Source: an uncultured Geobacteraceae bacterium
Lineage (GTDB): Bacteria > Desulfobacterota > Desulfuromonadia > Geobacterales > Pseudopelobacteraceae
DNA length: 6,726 nt
Assembly (NCBI GenBank): GCA_903879825.1
Contig: CAIRND010000517.1
Location: 1-6,726 of the forward strand
Direction of reading: 5' to 3'
Below the pieces are notes generated by a model. The model was not told the origin of the DNA. It did no database searches and was given only the letters and a program-made list of their open reading frames with translations. The stretch's first letter is position 1. Each line of letters starts with the position of its first letter. Shown here piece by piece: positions 1-4,991 of the stretch. Both the position numbers and the translations under genes were made by a program.

Positions 1-3
1 AGG

Positions 4-396
4 TCAAGCCGCATACGTTTTCTCCCAGTACTGCTCTTCAAGTTCTCGCCACGTCCGCTGCAGAAATCGGTGCCATGCCAGACTCTCCCCCCCACTGATG
101 GGGAGCCCCTCTTCAGCAACGACTGCCCTCATTGTAAGTCGAGCCGTGGGAAGATCAATAAGGTCTATATTCTGCATGGGTACACCAAGTTTTTCTGCCA
201 GCGCCATACGGAGATGTTCGGTGGCTGCGAGTTGCTGGATAAAATCCATTCCACGACACCACTGGATAGCAATATCCCAATCACTGTCCGGGCGAGCGGT
301 GCCGGTAGCCCGGCTGCCGATGAGAACGGCTAACTCAAGATCAGGTATCGGCACAAGTATGTCGCCCATATACCCAGTCATCTCTTTGTCATCCAT
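4..396 (-). CDS. mntA: MntA-type minimal nucleotidyltransferase antitoxin
   Basis: This is a small (130 aa) protein of the MNT/Pol-beta-like nucleotidyltransferase fold. The signature GSRATGTARPDSDWD is visible: G27-S28, exactly ten residues, then D39-x-D41. That matches the GSX10DXD motif of MntA, and a further acidic patch (NIDLID, about residues 76-81) fits the third metal ligand. Known MntA proteins neutralise the HEPN RNase HepT by AMPylating it, which is the inferred role here. No HepT gene is seen upstream, where a VapC-type gene lies instead, so a partner would have to lie beyond the left edge. The ATG at 394-396 overlaps the upstream stop codon by 8 bases, suggesting translational coupling. 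A TTG at 403-405 would add three residues. The TGA stop is at 4-6, so the gene is complete. The family call is firm; the antitoxin role is inferred. Confidence 0.85.
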   Translation of the reverse strand: MDDKEMTGYMGDILVPIPDLELAVLIGSRATGTARPDSDWDIAIQWCRGMDFIQQLAATEHLRMALAEKLGVPMQNIDLIDLPTARLTMRAVVAEEGLPISGGESLAWHRFLQRTWRELEEQYWEKTYAA

Positions 397-871
397 GAAC
401 AGCAATCCAAGTATTCAAGTCTATATCTGTAATTTGATGAGGATTCAACGCCAAAAAACCTGCCAGTTTTGCAACATCTGCCAGAACTGTATCGGAAGTA
501 ACAAAACACCATCCCTGTTCAGAGATAAGGCTGTATGTTCCCAAATGTAACGCATCCAATGTTCTCAAACCATACTCTTTGCCAAACTTTTTCAGGAACA
601 AAGCTGCCTCATCTATTACCAGCTGATTCAATGGTTCTACATTGAAGCTAATCAACTGTTTATCAAAATAGGTAGTGGCTGTGTGTAATCTAATCTCATC
701 AAGAGATTTATTACGGAAGCGCCTGTAAAGTGCGCTTGTAAACTCAAGGCGAGCTAAATCTGAAATCCATATTTCAGAAGCAGTATGTTCCATGATCTGT
801 GTAACAATTTCCGTACCGCTCTCTACATAGAAAAACTTTACCAGCGCAGATGTATCAAAGAAAAACTTCAT
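389..871 (-). CDS. vapC: PIN-domain toxin, VapC-like ribonuclease
   Basis: This 160-residue single-domain protein opens with MKFFFDTSALVKFF, the N-terminal PIN strand carrying the first catalytic aspartate (D6). The other expected acidic residues are present: E43 in ARLEFTSAL, D106 in LRTLDALHL and D127 in FVTSD. The metal-binding centre therefore looks intact. PIN toxins of this type are Mg2+-dependent endoribonucleases that cleave tRNA, rRNA or mRNA; the target cannot be read from sequence. The ATG (869-871) overlaps the stop of the upstream antitoxin in an ATGA arrangement, the classic layout of a co-translated antitoxin-toxin pair. Length is slightly above the usual 130-140 residues, with a C-terminal tail of about 15 residues after the last PIN strand. 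It overlaps the start of the downstream MntA-type gene, so the three genes form one unit. Confidence 0.9.
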   Translation of the reverse strand: MKFFFDTSALVKFFYVESGTEIVTQIMEHTASEIWISDLARLEFTSALYRRFRNKSLDEIRLHTATTYFDKQLISFNVEPLNQLVIDEAALFLKKFGKEYGLRTLDALHLGTYSLISEQGWCFVTSDTVLADVAKLAGFLALNPHQITDIDLNTWIAVHG

Positions 872-1083
872 ATTATCTCTTCTCTTTCATGCAAAATATC
901 CTCAGAAAAAGAACCTGTAGAACCGTGAAGCGCTTCTCTAACCTTTAGGTATGAGATGTTTATTTTTGGTGGGACTATAGGATTTTTAACCTTTATAACT
1001 TGCATAAGATCATAAAGTTTAGCCATTTCTATAGAATTAAAATTATTGAGTTCTCTTATCGCCAACTCTTTTAATTTGGTCAT
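868..1083 (-). CDS. Antitoxin of the VapC-like toxin
   Basis: This 71-residue protein lies immediately upstream of the PIN toxin, with its TGA overlapping the toxin ATG. Its N-terminal half (residues 1-30) is predicted helical and would be the likely DNA-binding or dimerising part. The C-terminal part carries YLKVREALHGSTGSFSEDIL followed by an acidic/basic HEREE tail. This pattern recurs in small antitoxins paired with PIN toxins (R-x-A-L-x-G-x-x-G-S-x-S-E-D-I) and probably wraps the toxin active site. A strong ribosome binding site (GGAGG, 5 bases before the ATG) supports the start. A perfect 15-base palindrome 28 bases upstream of the ATG is a candidate operator for autoregulation. The fold class (AbrB, RHH or other) cannot be assigned with certainty; the role rests mainly on context and the C-terminal motif. 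Confidence 0.8.
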   Translation of the reverse strand: MTKLKELAIRELNNFNSIEMAKLYDLMQVIKVKNPIVPPKINISYLKVREALHGSTGSFSEDILHEREEII

Positions 1084-1105
1084 TTAAACCTCCAGGGACG
1101 CCATT

Positions 1106-1125
1106 AAAAACAGAATAATATTCTG
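1106..1125 (-). promoter_or_regulatory. Palindrome with T-tract: operator or weak terminator
   Basis: The sequence CAGAATAATATTCTG (plus strand, 1111-1125) is a perfect inverted repeat with 7-base arms around one central base. On the minus strand it is followed directly by five T residues (1110-1106). It sits 10 bases after the rfbH stop and 28 bases before the antitoxin ATG. Two readings are possible: an antitoxin operator with an embedded -10-like TATTAT (1120-1115), or a short AT-rich terminator hairpin separating rfbH from the TA genes. The stem has only two G-C pairs, so termination would be weak, and no convincing -35 box lies at the right distance. Confidence 0.4.
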
Positions 1126-1135
1126 AGAACAGTAC

Positions 1136-2752
1136 CTACCGGCATACCCCTTTAATCGTATCCACCATATACCCCACCATCTCTTCCGTCATCCCCGGAT
1201 AAACCCCAATCCAAAAGGTGTCATTCATGATGCGGTCAGTTGTGGTCAGGTCGCCAATAACACGGTACCCTTTTGCTTCCCTGCGCATCTCGTCGAAACA
1301 GGGGTGCTTAATCAGATTCCCGGCAAAGAGCATGCGAGTCTGAATCCCCTTACCCTCAAGATGGTTTACCACCTTGTCGCGGGTATGGCCACTTCCCTCG
1401 CGCACCGTCAACAGAAAACCAAACCAGGATGGATCAGAGTTTTCTGTAGCCTCAGGCAGAACAAGCTTGTCTTCAAGACCTGTCAACCCATCACGCAACA
1501 ACTTCCAGTTCTTTTTGCGAGCTTCGATAAATCCGGGCAGTTTTTCCAACTGGGCACAACCAACCGCCGCCTGCATGTCAGTGACCTTCAGGTTGTAGCC
1601 GAAATGCGAGTAAACATACTTATGGTCATAGCCGAATGGGAGCTCCCCAAATTGCTGGCCAAAACGGTTACTACAGGTGTTGTCCTTGCCGGAGGGACAC
1701 CAGCAATCGCGTCCCCAGTCACGGAATGATTCCACAATGCGATGAAGTAATGCATCGTCTGTGTAAACCGCGCCACCTTCACCCATAGTCATGTGATGTG
1801 GCGGATAAAAGCTGGAAGTGCCGATGTGGCCTACCGTGCCGGTGTATTTCCAGACGCCGTTGTGTTGGTAGCGCGAACCAAGTGCATCGCAGTTGTCCTC
1901 AATCAACCAGAGGTTGTTCTTATCACAAAAGGCCTTGACCGCAGTCAAATCAAAAGGGTTGCCCAGGGAATGGGCAACCATAACCGCTTTGGTACAATCG
2001 GAAAGGGCTGCATCGAGCTGCGTCACATCTATATTGTAGGTGGGTAGCGATACATCGACAAAAACAGGCGCAGCGCCGAACTGGATAATGGGGGCAACAG
2101 TCGTTGGGAATGCTGCAGCAACGGTAATGACTTCATCCCCTGGCCTGATTCTGCGCTCACCAAGTTTGGGCGAGGTTAGCGCCATGAAAGCAAGAAGATT
2201 TGCCGATGAACCTGAGTTGACCAGTGAGCAGTGCTGAACACCAAGGAAAGCGGCAAAGTCTTTTTCAAACTTCTCTGCATAGCGTCCGGTCGTGAGCCAA
2301 AAATCAAGCGATGAATCAACCAATGTGGTTACTTCTCGCTCATCAAATACCCGCCCGGCGTAGGAAATCCGGTCGCCGGGGGTAAAGTTTTTTTTGGGTG
2401 CGGCATGGACAGTTCGGTAAAAGTTGGCGGTCTTGGCTAGAATAAACTGGCGCAGAAGCTTTTCCAGGGCAGCACTCGTAAGCTGCGCTGTTTTATTTTT
2501 TAGCAGCGTACGATGAATCGCAAAGGCTCTTTTCATAACGACGCGTGATCGCTGAATCTTGCCTTCAACAACATCTGCAGTCTCAAGCACGCAATCATAC
2601 GTATCCATGTACGTAAGGTTAGATGTGAGAGGTAGACAGATTAAATCATGCATTGAGGATACTTCGATGATAGCTACAGGACGAACTTTCTTCTCCTTTG
2701 CATCGGTGAAGGCAATCTCAGCCCAGTAAACAGCTCCTGCAGTTATTTCCAT
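1136..2752 (-). CDS. rfbH: PemK/MazF-like toxin fused to RfbH dehydratase
   Basis: This is one uninterrupted 538-codon frame with two domains. Residues 1 to about 105 are a PemK/MazF-type RNase: GAVYWAEIAFTD, then KVRPVAII with R24, then LPLTSN with T43, the two catalytic-loop motifs of the family. Residues about 103-538 are RfbH (CDP-4-dehydro-6-deoxyglucose 3-dehydratase, E1), whose usual length is about 437. Its hallmarks are present: SGSSANLLA (180-188), LIEDNCDALG, and SFYPPHHMTMGEGG with H319 replacing the PLP lysine. The four [2Fe-2S] cysteines are C288, C350, C352 and C360, with the last three in the C-x-C-x7-C spacing of the family. A four-residue insertion lies between C288 and H319. 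RfbH removes the C3 hydroxyl of CDP-4-keto-6-deoxyglucose together with an iron-sulfur reductase that is not seen here. I chose the ATG at 2750-2752, which overlaps the antitoxin stop by 10 bases. An ATG at 2776 would add eight residues but has a poor ribosome site. The fusion is unusual; both halves look intact. Confidence 0.9.
   Translation of the reverse strand: MEITAGAVYWAEIAFTDAKEKKVRPVAIIEVSSMHDLICLPLTSNLTYMDTYDCVLETADVVEGKIQRSRVVMKRAFAIHRTLLKNKTAQLTSAALEKLLRQFILAKTANFYRTVHAAPKKNFTPGDRISYAGRVFDEREVTTLVDSSLDFWLTTGRYAEKFEKDFAAFLGVQHCSLVNSGSSANLLAFMALTSPKLGERRIRPGDEVITVAAAFPTTVAPIIQFGAAPVFVDVSLPTYNIDVTQLDAALSDCTKAVMVAHSLGNPFDLTAVKAFCDKNNLWLIEDNCDALGSRYQHNGVWKYTGTVGHIGTSSFYPPHHMTMGEGGAVYTDDALLHRIVESFRDWGRDCWCPSGKDNTCSNRFGQQFGELPFGYDHKYVYSHFGYNLKVTDMQAAVGCAQLEKLPGFIEARKKNWKLLRDGLTGLEDKLVLPEATENSDPSWFGFLLTVREGSGHTRDKVVNHLEGKGIQTRMLFAGNLIKHPCFDEMRREAKGYRVIGDLTTTDRIMNDTFWIGVYPGMTEEMVGYMVDTIKGVCR
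2323..2536 (-). other. Toxin-RfbH junction without start codons
   Basis: This stretch joins the end of the PemK-like domain to the first conserved RfbH block. In the fusion frame it contains no ATG, GTG or TTG between M73 of the toxin (2534-2536) and L144 (a TTG at 2321-2323, already inside RfbH). It also contains no stop codon. The RfbH-like frame extends upstream through FTPG and YAGRVFDERE to a helix (about residues 96-112). That helix resembles both the last PemK helix and the N-terminal helix of stand-alone RfbH. RfbH therefore has no obvious separate translation start, which supports a true fused product. Confidence 0.7.
2388..2395 (-). repeat. A8 homopolymer inside the toxin-RfbH linker
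   Basis: Eight consecutive A residues on the coding (minus) strand encode the K-K-N of the linker (residues 120-122), read as AAA AAA AAC. The phase A_AAA_AAC matches the pattern of a slippery heptamer. A -1 shift here would add about 14 codons and stop at a TGA (2343-2345), giving a toxin free of RfbH. A change in tract length would likewise uncouple the two domains. This is a visible sequence property; whether slippage happens is not known. Confidence 0.5.
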
Positions 2753-3012
2753 TTTGAAGGATCCTCTTGTCCACATTCCTGATCGAGCATTTCAAACGTA
2801 TGCATCGTCTGACCAAAACTTGCATCTGCAGTTTCGTAGTCGATATCCCATTCAAATTCTGGCTCTTTAACTGTGGTTGAAGCTGATTCGACCAGTGACT
2901 CCGAAATTGGCAGAATTATCAATTCCACGCGCTTCGCAGAAAAATCTGGTGGAATTTTTATATGTAGATAACCATCAGTAGAAACCTGTTGTATTATTTT
3001 AAGTGCTTGCAT
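2743..3012 (-). CDS. Antitoxin cognate to the fused PemK-like toxin
   Basis: This 89-residue protein lies directly upstream of the PemK-RfbH fusion, and its TAA (2743-2745) overlaps the fusion ATG by 10 bases. The N-terminal part (GYLHIKIPPDFSAKRVELIILP, about residues 14-35) is strand-rich and resembles the swapped-hairpin DNA-binding domain of AbrB/MazE-type antitoxins. The C-terminal half is acidic and low in structure, ending in EDPSKWK, as expected for a segment that threads into a toxin. A strong ribosome site (GGAGG, 4 bases before the ATG) supports the start. It begins only 32 bases after the rfbG stop and shows no clear promoter of its own, so it is probably co-transcribed with the sugar genes. 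It appears complete and presumably still neutralises the toxin domain. The family is inferred from context and composition, not from a firm profile match. Confidence 0.78.
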   Translation of the reverse strand: MQALKIIQQVSTDGYLHIKIPPDFSAKRVELIILPISESLVESASTTVKEPEFEWDIDYETADASFGQTMHTFEMLDQECGQEDPSKWK

Positions 3013-3020
3013 TTTTCCTC

Positions 3021-3057
3021 CTCAACTCATCAACGGTAAAACAATCAACTATCAACA
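3021..3057. repeat. Degenerate TCAAC heptamer-like repeats after rfbG
   Basis: On the plus strand TCAAC occurs four times in 36 bases (3022, 3030, 3045, 3052). The last pair forms an almost perfect heptamer tandem (ATCAACT, ATCAACA at 3044-3057) that covers the rfbG stop codon. The block fills the short gap between rfbG and the antitoxin, so it marks the boundary at which the TA module sits. It may be a remnant of a tandem repeat; chance cannot be excluded. Confidence 0.35.
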
Positions 3058-4142
3058 TATTCGTTTATTTGTCTCAGGCAGCATTCCCTTAAATCACCGA
3101 CGGTGGAATATATCGTAACCCACTCTAAAATGGAAGTTAATGCTTTGTTTAAATCCCACCGTGGCTGCCAGTCAAGCCTCATGCGAGCTTTTGAACAATC
3201 CAACTTTAAATAATGAGCTTCATGTGGATGATCACCGCTATCGACCTCATAACGGGCACCGTTTCCTCGTAGTTCGCACATCCGCTTAACGATCCACCCC
3301 ACCGGTTTAGCGTCACTGTCAGCGGGGCCAAAATTCCATCCACCACCATATTCCGGACCATCCATGTAAAGCCTTCTGGCAAGATCAAGATAGCCACTGA
3401 GCGGTTCAAGAACATGCTGCCAGGGGCGAATTGAATTTGGATTTCGTATCCGAACAGGCTCTCCGGCAAGTATGGCCCGGATGATGTCAGGTATCAGCCG
3501 GTCAGTTGCCCAATCACCACCGCCAATGACATTGCCGGCCCGTGCGGTTGCCACTGCAACACCGTGCCGGTCATAATCGCCGGGATTAAAATATGAAGAA
3601 CGGTAGGCGGCCGTTACCAGTTCCGAGCATGCTTTACTGTTGGAGTAAGGATCATGGCCACCGAATGGCTCGTTCTCACGGTACCCCCATTCCCACTCGC
3701 GGTTTTCGTATATCTTGTCAGTGGTGACATTCACCACAGCCTTGACTGACGGACAGCCTCGAATCGCTTCCATCAGGTGAACTGTTCCCATCACGTTAAT
3801 GGAGTAGGTTTCAACAGGGATTTTGTAGGAATCACGTACAAGCGGCTGGGCGGCCATGTGAAGGACTATTTCGGGTGCAGCCGCCACAATGCTTTCTGAA
3901 AGTTGTTTCAAGTCACGCACATCAGCTATGATGGATGTCATTATCTGATCAACCCGAGCCAGTTCAAACAGGCTCGGAGTTGTCGGAGGTGCCAGGGCGT
4001 AGCCGGTTACGATTGCCCCGAGCCTGTGCAGCCAAAGGCAGAGCCATGATCCTTTGAAGCCGGTATGTCCGGTCACAAAGACTCGCCTGCCCTTCCAGAA
4101 CTCTGCTTGAAGTAATCCCTGCTCCCTGCTCTCATTTCTCAT
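3045..4142 (-). CDS. rfbG: CDP-glucose 4,6-dehydratase
   Basis: This extended short-chain dehydrogenase/reductase has 365 residues from the ATG at 4140-4142, the usual family length. The nucleotide-binding glycine motif is GHTGFKGSW (residues 25-33). The catalytic region reads TTDKIYEN (140-147) and PYSNSK, with Y166 and K170 as the YxxxK pair. ARAGNVIGGGDWATDRLIPD and RPWQHVLEPLSGYL are RfbG-family signatures. The enzyme converts CDP-glucose to CDP-4-keto-6-deoxyglucose in the cytoplasm using bound NAD+. It follows rfbF with a 5-base gap. A GTG at 4149-4151 overlaps the rfbF stop as GTGA and has better Shine-Dalgarno spacing (GGAAG, 5 bases), so it is a real alternative start that adds three residues. 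The ATG lies in a heptamer repeat, and the first 12 or so residues (rich in E, R, S) are encoded by repeat DNA and have no counterpart in typical RfbG. Confidence 0.95.
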   Translation of the reverse strand: MRNESREQGLLQAEFWKGRRVFVTGHTGFKGSWLCLWLHRLGAIVTGYALAPPTTPSLFELARVDQIMTSIIADVRDLKQLSESIVAAAPEIVLHMAAQPLVRDSYKIPVETYSINVMGTVHLMEAIRGCPSVKAVVNVTTDKIYENREWEWGYRENEPFGGHDPYSNSKACSELVTAAYRSSYFNPGDYDRHGVAVATARAGNVIGGGDWATDRLIPDIIRAILAGEPVRIRNPNSIRPWQHVLEPLSGYLDLARRLYMDGPEYGGGWNFGPADSDAKPVGWIVKRMCELRGNGARYEVDSGDHPHEAHYLKLDCSKARMRLDWQPRWDLNKALTSILEWVTIYSTVGDLRECCLRQINEYVDS

Positions 4143-4144
4143 TT
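4117..4144. repeat. Two adjacent heptamer tandem duplications at rfbF/rfbG
   Basis: On the plus strand the 28 bases read CCCTGCT twice (4117-4130) then CTCATTT twice (4131-4144), all four units perfect. On the coding strand this is AAATGAG x2 followed by AGCAGGG x2, placing two ATG codons 7 bases apart in different frames. Only the first is in frame with rfbG. Because seven is not a multiple of three, any change in copy number would shift the rfbG start relative to its body. Confidence 0.8.
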
Positions 4145-4147
4145 CTG

Positions 4148-4921
4148 TCACCACAACTTCCACGGTGCACTCCCTGATTCCCACAGTTCCTCTAATTGAG
4201 TCTTGTCGCGTAAGGTGTCCATTGGTTGCCAAAAACCGTCGTGCTTATAGGCTGCCAATTGTCCTTGCTCAGCCAACATCTCAAGAGGAGCACGTTCAAG
4301 CATGGTTTCATCACCCTCAATATAGTCGAATACCTCCGGTTGCATTACGAAAAAGCCGCCATTAATCCACAGCCCGTCACCCTTTGGCTTTTCCTGAAAC
4401 CCTTTAACAAAATCATCATCAGTAAGATCAAGAGCGCCAAATCGCCCAACCGGTTGAATTGATGTTACGGTGGCGTACTTGCCGTGAGCGGTGTGAAAAT
4501 CCACCAGTTTTCTGATATCGACGTTACTGACACCGTCGCCGTAGGTAAGCAGGAACGGCTCTTCGCCTACATAAGGTCGCGCCTTTCTGACACGTCCGCC
4601 CGTCATGGTCTCAATGCCCGTGTTTACGAGTGTGACGCGCCATGGTTCCGCAGAGTGATGGTGAATTATTCGTTGGTTGTCGTTGCGAAAATCGAAAGTG
4701 ATATCTGATTCATGGAGAAAATAGTGGGCAAAATACTCTTTTATTGAATATCCCTTATAGCCGAGACAAATCACAAAATCATTAAAACCATAGTGAGAGT
4801 AAATCTTCATAATGTGCCAGAGAATAGGTTTTCCACCTATTTCAATCATTGGTTTTGGCTTAAGGTGGGATTCCTCGCTGATTCGGGTACCAAAACCACC
4901 GGCCAATATAACCACTTTCAT
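4148..4921 (-). CDS. rfbF: Glucose-1-phosphate cytidylyltransferase
   Basis: This 257-residue nucleotidyltransferase matches the length of RfbF. It starts with the glycine-rich nucleotide loop LAGGFGTRISEES (residues 6-18), followed by KPKPM with the catalytic-region K23. YGDGVSNVD (127-135) carries the metal-binding aspartate. FQEKP (175-179), NGGFF (187-191) and FWQPMDT with D235 are further family signatures. It joins CTP and glucose-1-phosphate to give CDP-glucose and pyrophosphate, the first committed step to CDP-linked 6-deoxy and 3,6-dideoxy sugars. A near-ideal ribosome site (GGAGGTGA, with GGAGG 6 bases before the ATG) points to strong translation. Its stop overlaps or abuts the rfbG start, and the 70-base gap upstream contains an inverted repeat. 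No sign of truncation is seen. The assignment is among the most certain in the window. Confidence 0.97.
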   Translation of the reverse strand: MKVVILAGGFGTRISEESHLKPKPMIEIGGKPILWHIMKIYSHYGFNDFVICLGYKGYSIKEYFAHYFLHESDITFDFRNDNQRIIHHHSAEPWRVTLVNTGIETMTGGRVRKARPYVGEEPFLLTYGDGVSNVDIRKLVDFHTAHGKYATVTSIQPVGRFGALDLTDDDFVKGFQEKPKGDGLWINGGFFVMQPEVFDYIEGDETMLERAPLEMLAEQGQLAAYKHDGFWQPMDTLRDKTQLEELWESGSAPWKLW

Positions 4922-4941
4922 ATTTCACCTCCATATAAGTG

Positions 4942-4982
4942 TAAAACAGTTTTTATTGTTTTTTCCGTTATAGTCTGTTTTA
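4942..4982. promoter_or_regulatory. Inverted repeat upstream of rfbF
   Basis: Perfect 8-base arms TAAAACAG (4942-4949) and CTGTTTTA (4975-4982) flank a 25-base AT-rich spacer in the gap between the TPR gene and rfbF. The distal arm can also fold as CTGTT/AACAG within 4975-4986. It lies about 10 bases upstream of the rfbF ribosome site. It could be an operator or an mRNA hairpin that tunes rfbF expression; AT-richness makes chance plausible. Confidence 0.3.
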
Positions 4983-4991
4983 ACAGGCCAT

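Noticed and set aside
98..550. Plus-strand ORF of 150 codons over the MntA and PIN genes
   Set aside because: It lies opposite two genes with clear family motifs, has low-complexity serine-rich content, and shows no motif or ribosome site of its own.
1304..2237. Several plus-strand ORFs opposite the PemK-RfbH fusion
   Set aside because: They are antisense shadows of a strongly conserved enzyme; none shows a recognisable domain.
2757..2764. AGGATCCT palindrome before the fusion start
   Set aside because: It is only 8 bases long, lies inside the antitoxin coding region, and such palindromes are frequent by chance.
2753..2776. Upstream ATG adding eight residues to the PemK-RfbH fusion
   Set aside because: AGGA lies directly against the ATG, too close to act as a ribosome site, and PemK-type proteins typically begin at the MEITAG-like position; the 10-base overlap with the antitoxin is the more usual TA layout.
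3206..3469. Minus-strand 87-codon ORF inside rfbG
   Set aside because: It is an alternative frame within the conserved RfbG coding region, without family features.
4143..4232. Long N-terminal extension of RfbG from an ATG at 4232
   Set aside because: It would overlap the conserved end of rfbF by about 85 bases and adds 30 residues with no counterpart in the RfbG family.
4922..4991. Separate promoter for rfbF
   Set aside because: A TATAAC-like -10 is present on the minus strand, but no -35 lies at an acceptable distance; AT-rich sequence gives such matches easily.
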